DNA from: Pseudomonadales bacterium
GTDB lineage: Bacteria; Pseudomonadota; Gammaproteobacteria; Pseudomonadales; Pseudohongiellaceae
Assembly: GCA_024234325.1 (NCBI GenBank)
Contig: JACKOJ010000004.1
Span: forward strand, 186,001-250,000
DNA length: 64,000 nt
Direction of reading: 5' to 3'
Both the position numbers and the translations under genes were made by a program. The first letter of the stretch is position 1. Each line of letters begins with the position of its first letter. Positions 34,268 through 43,087 of the stretch are shown here, in pieces. Under the pieces are notes generated by a model that was not told the origin of the DNA, searched no databases, and was given only the letters and a program-made list of their open reading frames with translations.

Positions 34268-35881
34268 TCAAACCGGCTCCAACCGCCAACCCTGCTCAGT
34301 GGCAAGCAACCGATCCGTGAGCGCGATATTCCCGAGAAACGAGTCATCATGCGACACCACTACCAACGTGCCCTGATAACTGCGCAGCATGATTTCCAGC
34401 GCTTCCATTGACGGCAGATCCAGATGGTTGTTCGGTTCATCCAGTAAGAGCAGTTGCGGAGGTGATTCGGCGTAGAGTATGCACGCGAGTGCTCCCTTCA
34501 GGCGTTCACCGCCACTCAGCGACCCACTGGGCGTGTCTATCTTCTGCGCGTCAATGCCCAGATGTACCAGGCGCATGCGCAGGTCCCCTTCCGTCGCGGT
34601 GGGGTTGGCCAATTGCAACTGCTCCAGCACGGTCTTTTCGGCATCCAGATTTTCCAGGCGCTGGTCAAGATAGGCACTGCCTGGCAGCACTTCAACAAGT
34701 CCGGTCATGGGCTCAAGTCGGCCTGCCAACAGGCGAAGCAGGGTGGATTTACCGCACCCGTTCGGGCCGACCACACCGATACGTTGCTGGCCACTCAGGA
34801 GGAGGCTGACTGTGCGGGTTGCTCCCGTGATGAAGGGCAATGCCACACCCTTCAGCTCTGCCACTCGGCGCTTTACCGTCCGCGTGATCGGCACTTCGTG
34901 CAGGCTAATCTGCGATTCTGCTTCCACTTGCTGTGCGGCCTCACGCACGCGTTGCTGGAGCTGTGTCCGGGTGGCGGTCTGTTTCTGGTGCAGCACGCCC
35001 GACGTAATTTCACTACGCTCTTTTTGCCGCCCCAACAGAATCTTCGCCTGATTGGCCTCTCTGCCATTCTGCTTGCCACGTGCCTGCCGTTTTTCCTGCC
35101 GCTCCCGCTGATTGTGCATCAAGTGTTCCTGGCGTTGGCGTTCAAGCTTGTGTTCATTGAGATTTTGCAGCGCGGCCTGCCGTTCGTGCGCCCTGGCCTC
35201 GGCATAGAAGGCGTAATTGCCGCCATAGCTGTTCAAGCCCCGGGACGATAGTTCAACGATACGGTCCATGGAGCCCAGCAATTTTCTGTCATGACTGACC
35301 ACGATCAGTCCACGCGGCCAGCACCGCAGTTGTTCGATCAGCGCCTGCCGGTTTGGTCGGTCGAGATGGTTGCTGGGTTCATCCAGAATCAGAAAGTCAG
35401 CCCCCGAGAGCATGGCCCTAATCAGGGAGACCCGCATCGCCTCACCGCCACTCAGACTGCGGGCAGGAGTCTCGATGTCATGGTGACCCAGGTGATGGCG
35501 CTCTAGCTCATGACGGAGTCGCTGGGGCAGCTCCCACTGATCGCCCACCGCATCGAAATCCTCTGCGGCAGTACTGCCTGACTCGATACGTGCCAGGGCA
35601 TCCAGCGTGTGCTTTACGCCGGCCAGGTCGGCTACAGTAAAACCGTCAAGATGCACCACCTGCTGGGCGAGGTAATGCACATTGCCGGAACACTGGCATT
35701 GGCCTGTGCTGGCAGGCAACAAACCCGCCAGAATGCGCGCCAGCACGGTTTTGCCGACACCATTGCGCCCGACCAGCCCCGTTGGGCGCCCATCGAACTG
35801 CTCGTGAAGGTCGGAGAAAAGAGTTCTGCCGTTGGGCAGAACGTAAGACACGTCTTTCAGGACGAGATGGATATTTGTCAT
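34268..35881 (-). CDS. ABC-F family ATPase
   Basis: 537 residues with two ATP-binding cassettes and no membrane segment. Walker A motifs are GLVGRNGVGKTVLARIL and GVVGPNGCGKSTLLRLL; both signature motifs (SLSGGEAMR, SLSGGERLK) are present, joined by a highly charged linker (LERQRQEHLMHNQRERQEKR). This is the ABC-F pattern. Such proteins act on ribosomes, in antibiotic protection or translation tuning; the subgroup cannot be named from sequence alone. Confidence 0.9.
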   Translation of the reverse strand: MTNIHLVLKDVSYVLPNGRTLFSDLHEQFDGRPTGLVGRNGVGKTVLARILAGLLPASTGQCQCSGNVHYLAQQVVHLDGFTVADLAGVKHTLDALARIESGSTAAEDFDAVGDQWELPQRLRHELERHHLGHHDIETPARSLSGGEAMRVSLIRAMLSGADFLILDEPSNHLDRPNRQALIEQLRCWPRGLIVVSHDRKLLGSMDRIVELSSRGLNSYGGNYAFYAEARAHERQAALQNLNEHKLERQRQEHLMHNQRERQEKRQARGKQNGREANQAKILLGRQKERSEITSGVLHQKQTATRTQLQQRVREAAQQVEAESQISLHEVPITRTVKRRVAELKGVALPFITGATRTVSLLLSGQQRIGVVGPNGCGKSTLLRLLAGRLEPMTGLVEVLPGSAYLDQRLENLDAEKTVLEQLQLANPTATEGDLRMRLVHLGIDAQKIDTPSGSLSGGERLKGALACILYAESPPQLLLLDEPNNHLDLPSMEALEIMLRSYQGTLVVVSHDDSFLGNIALTDRLLATEQGWRLEPV

Positions 35882-36250
35882 GCGCTATTCCTAAGATGCC
35901 AAGAACTCCCCTTGCGACTGGGAGCGGGTGGAGACTGGCCGTTACGAAAACGGCGGCATCAATAACGCATCGGACAAACACCTCATATTGGAAGGAATAG
36001 GCTGGGCATTGTACTGGCACTTACCAGCAGGGACAAGAAAGCAAGGGGTAAGGTCCCTTGATCGGCTCAGCCAGATCAATTCAGGTACCCTACCCCATGA
36101 CTTGTATGATCCCACGATAAAAGCGGGTATAGTGTCGCTTGCCCTGCCTCTCTCAGGCCAGCAGAAATAGGTTCGAGAATGCATTCTGTTGAGTGGCTGG
36201 AAAGGTACACCCCAAAAATTGAATCAGAAAATGCGTCAGGAGATTGCAGC
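35882..36250. other. Intergenic region between ABC-F and a small membrane protein
   Basis: About 370 bases with no supported gene. It contains an imperfect palindrome at 36045-36096 (listed separately). The frame of the next gene opens at 36179, but the ribosome site points to ATG 36251. Confidence 0.45.
36045..36096. repeat. Imperfect palindrome, possible divergent member of the repeat family
   Basis: GGGGTAAGGTCCCTTGATC at the left faces GATCAATTCAGGTACCCTACCCC at the right, giving a 52-base dyad with mismatches. The GGGGT...TTGAT layout resembles the GGGGTCAGAGT...TTGAT repeats at 43.1 kb, but the inner bases differ, so membership is uncertain. Confidence 0.4.
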
Positions 36251-36658
36251 ATGCACGATAGCAATGTGAAACCACTGGGCATTGTGTTGATCGTCATTTT
36301 CAGCGTGCTTACCGGGCTTGTCTCCCTTTTGGGTGGTTTCCTGTCCATGCTGCTCTCAGGAATTCCAGGCATTTCGTTCTTTGCCTATCTACTGGGTACG
36401 CTCTTTACCGCGCATGCTGTCTTTACATTTGCTGCCGTCTATGGTCTCTGGGTGCTGCAGCGTTGGGGGCTTAAACTAGCCTTTTGGCTGTACATCATTG
36501 CAATCCCTCTAGGTATCCTGGCAATCTTTCCCATTTTACCTGGAAGCGAATTCACCACAGCGAACACCGTCTTCCAATTGATTTTTATCGTGATAGATTT
36601 CCTGATTATCTTGTACCTGGGAAAACTCGATATCGCGATCCTCTACGATGCACTTTGA
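36251..36658 (+). CDS. Small integral membrane protein, unknown function
   Basis: 135 residues from ATG 36251, which has AGGAG 9 bases upstream (frame opens at 36179 without one). Four hydrophobic helices are visible: IVLIVIFSVLTGLVSLLG, ISFFAYLLGTLFTAHAVF, LAFWLYIIAIPLGILAIF and LIFIVIDFLIILYLG. No conserved motif recognised. Confidence 0.65.
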   Translation: MHDSNVKPLGIVLIVIFSVLTGLVSLLGGFLSMLLSGIPGISFFAYLLGTLFTAHAVFTFAAVYGLWVLQRWGLKLAFWLYIIAIPLGILAIFPILPGSEFTTANTVFQLIFIVIDFLIILYLGKLDIAILYDAL

Positions 36659-36679
36659 GCCAAAAAGTCACGTGAATAA

Positions 36680-36697
36680 AAGGTGTCATGGCACCTT
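36680..36697. repeat. Short palindrome after the membrane protein gene
   Basis: AAGGTGTCATGGCACCTT: arms AAGGTG and CACCTT around six bases, 21 bases after the stop codon. AAGGTGTCA matches the outer end of the GTGTCAGAGT repeats, so it may be a shrunken copy or only a terminator stem. Confidence 0.3.
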
Positions 36698-36861
36698 GGG
36701 CGGAGGCGGCGACCCCGGAATGGGCGGCGCCGGCACCGTAGGCTGGGGCAATGCCAGGTTCCGACGGCCCGGCGGCGCAGGAGAAAAGGCACGGATGGCA
36801 ATAACGGGCGCTCCGCTCTTCTAAGCACGCCCTGGTGATGCCAGCAGTCGAGTTTGCCAAC

Positions 36862-37623
36862 TCAGTGGCTATGCTCCGCCGCGCGTTGTGGCAACACCAG
36901 AACCAGAAGCACGATGGCTGCCAGCAGAACCGCTGTGGCACCGAAACGGCTCAACTCAAGGCCGCCCTGGGCGACCGGTTTGTCCAGGAAATCCCCGACT
37001 ACTGCCCCCAGGGGGCGGGTGAGAACAAACGCGACCCAGAACAACACCGTCGTGGAACCACGTTTCATCAGATGCAGTACCAGCACCACAGCAAGCAGGC
37101 TTCCGAAAATTGCCGCAGCGCCGAGATAACCCAGCCCTGCCGTATCCGCACTCCAATCCCCCAGTGCCGTGCCCAGGGTCTGGGAGCTCATGATGGTCAT
37201 CCAATAGTAGATCTCGGCCTTGCGCGAACTGATGGAGCTGACGTCAATGCGGCCCAGGTCCCTGTGCCACCAGTAAAGCGAACCCAGAAGAATGACCAGC
37301 AAAAGCGCGGAGCCTCCGCTGTAGCCAATCCCGATAGAGCGCGTGGCGAAATCCGCGAGGGTGGTGCCCACGGTGGTAGAGGCAATAATCGTCATCCAGT
37401 ACAACCAGGGCGAGAAGGCCGTTTCCCGAATCTGCAGATACACTGCTGCGACGAACAGAGCCATGAAGATGCCGGTGCCCACCAGGTAACCCAGATTCAT
37501 CGACATGGACACCGCGTCTCCACCGGTCTCCCCCAGCGTGGTGGCCAGAATCTTGATCACCCAGAACCCCAGGGTCAATGCGGGCACTTTTACCAGGACT
37601 TCTCGTTCCGTTGCCGTCATCAT
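36862..37623 (-). CDS. COG4705-type membrane protein with four internal repeats
   Basis: 253 residues with about eight transmembrane helices. A unit recurs four times: LATTLGETGGDAVSMS, TTVGTTLADFATRS, SQTLGTALGDWSADT and RPLGAVVGDFLDKP, each with a Gly and an acidic residue (mostly Asp) in a membrane segment. This points to duplication of a two-helix unit, as in many small transporters. Members are annotated only as uncharacterised membrane-anchored proteins; substrate unknown. Confidence 0.8.
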   Translation of the reverse strand: MMTATEREVLVKVPALTLGFWVIKILATTLGETGGDAVSMSMNLGYLVGTGIFMALFVAAVYLQIRETAFSPWLYWMTIIASTTVGTTLADFATRSIGIGYSGGSALLLVILLGSLYWWHRDLGRIDVSSISSRKAEIYYWMTIMSSQTLGTALGDWSADTAGLGYLGAAAIFGSLLAVVLVLHLMKRGSTTVLFWVAFVLTRPLGAVVGDFLDKPVAQGGLELSRFGATAVLLAAIVLLVLVLPQRAAEHSH

Positions 37624-37786
37624 CTCGCTCCGTTTACCTATGTAACGCCACCATGCTCCGAATCTCGAAGCCGATGTTGGAATTACGGTACGGGCGGAAA
37701 CTTAAGGCACACTGAAATACACGAAGGCAATGAAACTGAGAAATGCAAACGGAAGAAACGTTCCCCTTTCCAGCCTGTTGCTCCCT

Positions 37787-38491
37787 TCACTCCACGGGGA
37801 AATCAAAATACACGTCCGTATAGGGCTCGCCTTCCAGTGTAAAATGCCACCACTCCGTGTCCAGGGGGCGGAAGCCATGCCTCAACATGGCCTCGCGCAG
37901 AATCATGCGATTGGCGTGTTGCTGTTCGGTGATGGAGGTATCCGAAGGCCAGGACACGGGGTCGAAGAAATCGTAGGGGCTGCCCATGTCCAGCTCCTGT
38001 GAATCTGCCAGCCGCACCACTGTCAAATCCACCGTGCTGCCGCGCGAATGTCCGGATCGCTCCGCGATATAGCCGCCGGGAAACAGCTCGTCCTTGTTCA
38101 GGCTCGGGTAGTACTGCTGCTTCATCAGGGTGTCGTTGTTGTCCGCAGCCCAGCGAATGAAATTATTAACGGCTGTTTGCGGCCGGTATGCATCGAACAC
38201 CTTCAGGCCAAGCCCCTGGGAGGCCAGGTCGTCCTGCACGGCCTTCAGGGCCATCGCGGCGGGTTCTGTCATGTAAACGATGTTCGCCTTGTAGCCGTCG
38301 ATCGGTCGCCCCACGAAGTTATTGTGGCTGAAGTAGCGCAGCTCGATCACCAGGTTGGGAATGACGCTTTGCAGCGACACAAATGCCTCGGGGCGGCTCT
38401 GAACATCCATACCCTGGGGGTTCACCGGACTCTGCGCCCAGGACTGGCATATCAGGAGAAAACTCAGGGCAAACAGTGTTAGCGTCTTCAT
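37787..38491 (-). CDS. VanX-like D-alanyl-D-alanine dipeptidase, exported
   Basis: 234 residues from ATG 38491, giving a clean signal peptide (cleavage near SWA-Q). The M15D zinc motif is present as SGHSRGSTVDL (SxHxxGxxxD) and EWWHF near the end, with VFDAYRP upstream as in VanX/DdpX. It should cleave D-Ala-D-Ala in the periplasm, either recycling peptidoglycan material or feeding on it. No vanA/vanH neighbours are seen, so vancomycin resistance is not suggested. Confidence 0.88.
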   Translation of the reverse strand: MKTLTLFALSFLLICQSWAQSPVNPQGMDVQSRPEAFVSLQSVIPNLVIELRYFSHNNFVGRPIDGYKANIVYMTEPAAMALKAVQDDLASQGLGLKVFDAYRPQTAVNNFIRWAADNNDTLMKQQYYPSLNKDELFPGGYIAERSGHSRGSTVDLTVVRLADSQELDMGSPYDFFDPVSWPSDTSITEQQHANRMILREAMLRHGFRPLDTEWWHFTLEGEPYTDVYFDFPVE

Positions 38492-38641
38492 GGGGGCACT
38501 CACCTTCTGCGTAATGGCGACGTGCCCAGAGTAGTGTGATTTCACGACCGCTCGCAACAACCAATGGCAGCAATATCGTGTGCTTGCCCCTTCAGAAGCA
38601 CACGAGCCAAAAGCACACCGGGAAGAAATTGACAGGATGGA

Positions 38642-39298
38642 TTACTGAGGCGCACCGGAACGACCCATTCCGATACAACCGCGTGCCTGCAGCAGGCCGA
38701 TCACCTCGGTAACCAGATCGTTTAGGCCGCTATTCGCGCTGTCGGCAACCAGATCAGGGGCCAGAGGCTCCTCATAGGGCGAGGAGATGCCGGTAAACAT
38801 TGCAATCTCTCCCGCCCGCGCCTTTCGGTACAGGCCCTTTACGTCGCGCTGCTCGCAAACGCTGAGCGGGCAACGGCAGTAGATCTCCAGAAAATCACAC
38901 GCTCCCATCAAGGCGCGGATGCTGTCGCGTTGCGCTCGGAACGGGGAAATGGAGGCCGCCAACGCAATCATGCCCGCCTCCGCGAACAGCTTGACGGTCT
39001 CCCCCAGGCGCCGGTTGTTCTCTATGCGCTCGGCAGCGCTGAACCCGAGATCGGAGCACAGGCCATGGCGGATGTTGTCGCCATCCAGCACAAAGGTGCG
39101 GCAGCCCAGATCATGCAGCGTTCTGGCCACCGCCTGGGCGAGTGTGGTTTTCCCGGCACCCGAGAGACCCGTGAACCACAGAACCGCGCCACGGTGGCCA
39201 TTCAGTGCCTCGCGTTCCTGCCGCTCCACCGCCGGGGGTGTCCAGAAGAGGTTTTCGTGGCGTCGATCCATTCGCCGCGTGTCCACTCTGCTACTCAT
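38642..39298 (-). CDS. cysC: Adenylylsulfate (APS) kinase
   Basis: 218 residues. P-loop GLSGAGKTT, DGDNIRHGL and the lid region FRAQRDSIRAL are all standard for CysC. It phosphorylates APS to PAPS. Its ATG overlaps the stop of the sulfotransferase gene by four bases (ATGA), so both come from one transcript, and here PAPS is presumably made for sulfation rather than for sulfate assimilation. No cysD/cysN is nearby. Confidence 0.93.
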   Translation of the reverse strand: MSSRVDTRRMDRRHENLFWTPPAVERQEREALNGHRGAVLWFTGLSGAGKTTLAQAVARTLHDLGCRTFVLDGDNIRHGLCSDLGFSAAERIENNRRLGETVKLFAEAGMIALAASISPFRAQRDSIRALMGACDFLEIYCRCPLSVCEQRDVKGLYRKARAGEIAMFTGISSPYEEPLAPDLVADSANSGLNDLVTEVIGLLQARGCIGMGRSGAPQ

Positions 39299-40098
39299 GC
39301 CTTTAACGCGGGCAGTGCGGTTTTGCTCTGGCGTACATGACGCCTGTAGCGCTCTGCCTTCACCCAGATGCGCAGGCTTTTTTCCAGTTCCTTGAACACC
39401 GGCTTGCGGTCGCTGTAGCGGCAGGCATGCACCTCGTCATCCACGCCTGCGAGCGCGGATTGCCAGCGGGTATCCGGCTCGTAGCGCCGATACTCCAGAT
39501 CATCCTGCATCTGCGGAAAGCGTGCCAGTTGGCTTTTTACCCGTGGCAGGTGCTGTGTCCATTTGCGCAGGCTGGAGATTTCAATCGGGCGCAGACCGTT
39601 CAGGGCCTGCAGGGAGTCGGCATTCGGCGTGGCAAAGCTGCTGAAGTCGGAGAACCGGTGCGTCTGGTGCAGAAACGGGAACTTGCTCTGAATAATCTGC
39701 TGATAAATATCCGGATAACTGACAAGGTCTTCGTAGCGAATCTGCAACACTCGCGGGTGGTCCACCAGCTTTCGCGCAGCGCTCTCGCACTCCTTCCAGA
39801 CGCGGTAATTGGAGAAATATTCGTTGGTGGAGGCATGCCGGCTGGTCACCACGGCCCGGGGGTCGCGCAGCATATAGAGAACGTGCAGGTTCTCGTCCTC
39901 CGCCAACACCTTGTGCACATGCACGATGTCCGTCGGTTGCTTGCTTACACTGACTCCTTCGCCGGCGGGAACAGGCTGGAAAACGCTTTGCTCGTGCCCG
40001 CAACGATGATCCACCTGAAAGCAGGTCGCCAGCAGCTCCAGTGCCAGCGTCGTACCACTGCGGGGGCAACCGGTGATATGCAGTCGCTTCAATTTCAC
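39295..40098 (-). CDS. PAPS-dependent sulfotransferase
   Basis: 267 residues. HITGCPRSGTTLALELL is the 5'-phosphosulfate loop at the N terminus, and YMLRDPRAVVTSRHAS contains the 3'-phosphate-binding Arg/Ser motif. Members move sulfate from PAPS to sugars, lipids or proteins; the acceptor is unknown. First gene of a two-gene unit with cysC, which supplies its co-substrate. An AT-rich palindrome with a possible promoter lies far upstream but reads the other way. Confidence 0.88.
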   Translation of the reverse strand: MKLKRLHITGCPRSGTTLALELLATCFQVDHRCGHEQSVFQPVPAGEGVSVSKQPTDIVHVHKVLAEDENLHVLYMLRDPRAVVTSRHASTNEYFSNYRVWKECESAARKLVDHPRVLQIRYEDLVSYPDIYQQIIQSKFPFLHQTHRFSDFSSFATPNADSLQALNGLRPIEISSLRKWTQHLPRVKSQLARFPQMQDDLEYRRYEPDTRWQSALAGVDDEVHACRYSDRKPVFKELEKSLRIWVKAERYRRHVRQSKTALPALKA

Positions 40099-40234
40099 AC
40101 TCCTGATTGTGACCGTAAAGCTGGTACAACGCCGCAGCGCAGTGTTGGTTTACAGCAATCCTGTCTCAACGCCCCTCTGTCAACCCTCTGTCAGCCCTGT
40201 TTCCACAGACCGTACACCTGCTGCCAAGGCAGGG

Positions 40235-40263
40235 TTTAATCCCGCTAATTAAGCGGGTATATT
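40235..40263 (+). promoter_or_regulatory. Possible promoter overlapping a palindrome
   Basis: CCCGCT-AATTA-AGCGGG (40241-40257) is followed directly by TATATT (40258-40263), a plausible -10, with TTTAAT 17 bases before it as a weak -35. The palindrome would cover the spacer, a position fit for a repressor. It reads toward the small membrane protein at 40351. Confidence 0.3.
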
Positions 40264-40350
40264 AGAGGCCGGCTTTCCTGCAGATTGCTGACCACTCATG
40301 ATCAGCCCCTGCTCCTATGCCATCACAACAAAACAAACCCGAGGCGTGAT

Positions 40351-40632
40351 ATGAAAACCCAAATAAAGAGATTCTCACCCCACCAGAATGCCAAAGTCTT
40401 CTCTGTGCTCATGGCCGTGGGCAGCCTGCCCATGCTCCTTCTTATGGCAGCGCTGTCACTTGTGGGCAGCCCGGATGAGGCCGGTGCGGGTTTCCCCACC
40501 TTTCTCTTTATCATTTTCCCTATTTTCTATTTGATCTTCGGCTATCTCTCCATTGTCTTCGGGTGCTGGCTTTACAATCTCTGCTTCCGGATGATTGGGG
40601 GTGTAGAGTGTGAATTTGTGGACGTGGAGTAG
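40351..40632 (+). CDS. Small two-helix membrane protein
   Basis: 93 residues from ATG 40351 with GAGG 7 bases upstream. Two transmembrane helices (VLMAVGSLPMLLLMAALSL and FLFIIFPIFYLIFGYLSIVFGCW) are followed by LCFRMIGGVECEFVDVE. The layout and the ending (YNL-x-x-R-x-[IV]-GG-[IV]-E) are those of DUF3566-like small membrane proteins. Function unknown. Confidence 0.7.
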   Translation: MKTQIKRFSPHQNAKVFSVLMAVGSLPMLLLMAALSLVGSPDEAGAGFPTFLFIIFPIFYLIFGYLSIVFGCWLYNLCFRMIGGVECEFVDVE

Positions 40633-40823
40633 TGGCTTCCTGGGATTTATCTCAGGAACGGAGATGTCAGGGTGCCGGACATGGGGCTGTATATCACCAA
40701 GCTAGACCGAGAGCATTGAAAGGACTACACAACCAATCCAGAAACCGAACGTGTTTGATCAAAACACCTCTGTGATTGGTGTAACACTGAAACTGAAACT
40801 CTGAAAACAAGAGCGCGAAGCCA

Positions 40824-41108
40824 TTGAGCAACAAAGATAAGGAAATTCAGGCACTGAAACGTGAACTCGTCATCGTGTCCTTCATGGGGGTACCTGGCCC
40901 CATTATGGCTGTGACGGCCTTCATGTCTCTGATTGGCGGAGAGGAATACCTGCTGCATCCGATGCTGGAAAATCCGGTGTTGACCGTTCCCATGCTGGTA
41001 CTGGGCGTCGCCCTGGTGATCTGGGAGGGAAGCCGTGTGCTGCCGATTCAGGCAAAAATGCGTGCTTTGCAGACAAAGACCAATACGCCCGACGATGATG
41101 AAGTGTAA
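40824..41108 (+). CDS. Small membrane protein, unknown function
   Basis: 94 residues from a TTG start; no good ribosome site is visible, so start and reality are less certain. A charged N terminus is followed by two hydrophobic helices (VIVSFMGVPGPIMAVTAFMS and VLTVPMLVLGVALVIWEG). Palindromic repeat D begins 5 bases after its stop and may end its transcript. Confidence 0.5.
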   Translation: MSNKDKEIQALKRELVIVSFMGVPGPIMAVTAFMSLIGGEEYLLHPMLENPVLTVPMLVLGVALVIWEGSRVLPIQAKMRALQTKTNTPDDDEV

Positions 41109-41112
41109 GGCA

Positions 41113-41150
41113 GTGTCAGAGTCGCTTGATAAATCAAACGACTCTGACAC
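41113..41150. repeat. GTGTCAGAGT palindromic repeat, copy D (compact hairpin)
   Basis: GTGTCAGAGTCGCTTGAT (41113-41130) and ATCAAACGACTCTGACAC (41133-41150) form an 18-bp stem with one mismatch and a 2-base loop. It is the family's short form, lacking the AT-rich centre of copies A-C, and lies between two convergent genes. Confidence 0.8.
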
Positions 41151-41171
41151 CTTTGGCTTGGTTGGCGCTGC

Positions 41172-42335
41172 TTACGGCCGATAGGTCCTTACCGGCGGCA
41201 ACTGCGAACCAGAGAGGTCGGCGGGAACACTCTGCTCCACACGCACGGTGTGGGTAAGTGTGCCGATGCCCTCGATGCTGGCGCTGATGGTCTCACCGTC
41301 GATCAGGTACCCTGACCCGCTGGCGCGTTCCACCCGCCCTGCCCCGGTGCCCCCTGAAGTACCGCTCTGCAGCACATCGCCCGGGAACAGAGTGATGAGG
41401 GAAGACGCGTACTCGATGAGTTCCGGGATGTTGTGGATCATGTCGCCGGCCTTGGCTTCCTGCACGGTCACGCCATCAATCACCAGAGTCTGGTGCAGGC
41501 GCTCCATGGGGTCACCGAAGAACTCCTTGGGCACAATCCACGGGCCCTGCGGTGCGAAGGTGTCATGCCCCTTGCCCACGAACCAGTCGGAAGTGACGCC
41601 ATAGCCACCTGGCGGACGCCCCCCGCGGTCGGAAATATCCATTGCTACCATGTAGCCGAAGACGTGGTCATAGGCGCGCGAGGCGGAGATGTATTTGCCT
41701 GTACGGCCAAAAACAATCGCCATCTCCACTTCCCATTCGATGCGGTCACGGCCATAGGGCATGATGATGTCATCGCCATCGCCGATCACCGCCCCGCGGG
41801 TCGGCTTGAGGAACAGATAGGGGACGCCGCGGTTTTCCTGACGCTCGCGCACACGGCGCGCCAGTTCGTCGTCGTTGCAGCCTTCACAGGCGTGCGTATA
41901 GAAGTTCACGGCCGCGTTCATGATTTTGCTGGGGTACTGAATCGGCGCCATGATGTCCACGGTGCTCACCGGGTGCACAAAGGCGTGCATATTGCTGCCG
42001 CTGAGCATGTCCTCCTCCACCAGCCAGTTCACCAGCTCGTAGATGCGGTACTTGAGGCCGTATTCGTACTGTTCGATCAGGCCGATCATATTGTCCGGCA
42101 TCGGAATATCGGCGTACTGCGGCAACAGCTCCAGTGCGCGATTGGCGGCGGCAAGGTCGATGATGTACTGATCGTTGCGCACCACCAGCCCGACGGTGGG
42201 AACGTCGTTGATGGCAAAGGTGCCGACCTTGAAGGGTTCCACGGAGTTCATGGCTTGAGCAGAGACTTCCGGCGGGCTGGCAAATAACACCAGCGCCACT
42301 CCAAAGCTCAGGCTATACAGGGTTTTTCTTATCAT
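41172..42335 (-). CDS. Exported fumarylacetoacetate-hydrolase-family protein
   Basis: 387 residues from ATG 42335 (AGGAGC upstream). A signal peptide (cleavage near VSA-Q) is unusual, because FAH-fold enzymes are normally cytoplasmic. The catalytic region has the metal ligands in EWEVEMAIVFG (ExE) and AMDISDRGGRPP (Asp), with SGTSGGTGAG near the end. FAH-family enzymes split or hydrate C-C bonds in ring-cleavage products. It lies in a group of exported proteins with a His-rich protein and a PQQ dehydrogenase, so a periplasmic oxidation pathway is possible. Confidence 0.85.
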   Translation of the reverse strand: MIRKTLYSLSFGVALVLFASPPEVSAQAMNSVEPFKVGTFAINDVPTVGLVVRNDQYIIDLAAANRALELLPQYADIPMPDNMIGLIEQYEYGLKYRIYELVNWLVEEDMLSGSNMHAFVHPVSTVDIMAPIQYPSKIMNAAVNFYTHACEGCNDDELARRVRERQENRGVPYLFLKPTRGAVIGDGDDIIMPYGRDRIEWEVEMAIVFGRTGKYISASRAYDHVFGYMVAMDISDRGGRPPGGYGVTSDWFVGKGHDTFAPQGPWIVPKEFFGDPMERLHQTLVIDGVTVQEAKAGDMIHNIPELIEYASSLITLFPGDVLQSGTSGGTGAGRVERASGSGYLIDGETISASIEGIGTLTHTVRVEQSVPADLSGSQLPPVRTYRP

Positions 42336-42432
42336 GTTGTGCTCCTGTGCAGACTGCTGTTTGGTTTTTATTTTTGCAATATCAAGAGACCGGGGTTGCC
42401 CCTGTCTCATCACACCGGAGCCTGCCATTCAC

Positions 42433-42951
42433 TCAGTGCGAATGCCCTGCGTGTTCGTCCGCCTGCCAACCGGGATGATTAAAGTAATGACCATAGGTTT
42501 CCAGTGCTTCTTTCAAGGCGGGCACACCTTCTGCTGATTGGGGGGAAGACGCCACTGCACCGGCCCCGGCCAACAGGGAGGCCAGGATCACATGCAGGTT
42601 GGCATCGGCCTCTGGCGGTAGCTTGCACTGCTCGATCATGGTGTTCACGCTGCCCTGAACAGCCTCGCTGAGCTGATGCCCCTGGTGGGTGCTGAGCTGC
42701 CCGGCGTCAAAGGCAGGCGTAACCATGTCCACCGCCGCACGAATCTCGATCATGCCGTGGCGCAGAGCCTCGTCCGTTGCCCATTGCTCGCCGTGGTTCA
42801 ACGAGAGAGCGGCAGTATCGCCATGCCCCTCATGGTCATGAGCGGCATCGTGGCCGTGATCGTGCGCGTCCTGTGCGGAGGCCTGACCAGCCCAGCAGAT
42901 AAGGGCCAGCACAACGCTGGCGAGTGAAAGACTGCGATATCGAGAGTACAT
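42433..42951 (-). CDS. Secreted His-rich metal-binding protein (DnrO-like)
   Basis: 172 residues: a signal peptide (cleavage near ASA-Q), then a His/Asp cluster (HDHGHDAAHDHEGHGD), a helical domain (EALRHGMIEIRAAVDMV) and a final HAGHSH. The His clusters should bind zinc, copper or nickel. The domain after the cluster resembles proteins labelled DnrO, whose role I cannot confirm. It reads in the same direction as the FAH-family gene, 97 bases upstream of it. Confidence 0.7.
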   Translation of the reverse strand: MYSRYRSLSLASVVLALICWAGQASAQDAHDHGHDAAHDHEGHGDTAALSLNHGEQWATDEALRHGMIEIRAAVDMVTPAFDAGQLSTHQGHQLSEAVQGSVNTMIEQCKLPPEADANLHVILASLLAGAGAVASSPQSAEGVPALKEALETYGHYFNHPGWQADEHAGHSH

Positions 42952-43087
42952 AACTCCTCCTTGACCGAATGGCGAGGCACCCCAAATGCTGAGGGCGCTT
43001 ACCTGAACAATAGTACGATTTTGGGGGGAGAAACTTGCTGATGCAAGACAAAAAACAGGGGATTAAAAAAGATGGGGCCGAAAAGAA

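Noticed and set aside
37787..38491. Vancomycin-resistance vanX
   Set aside because: The dipeptidase motif is there, but no vanH, vanA or sensor genes accompany it and Gram-negative bacteria commonly carry periplasmic DdpX-type enzymes.
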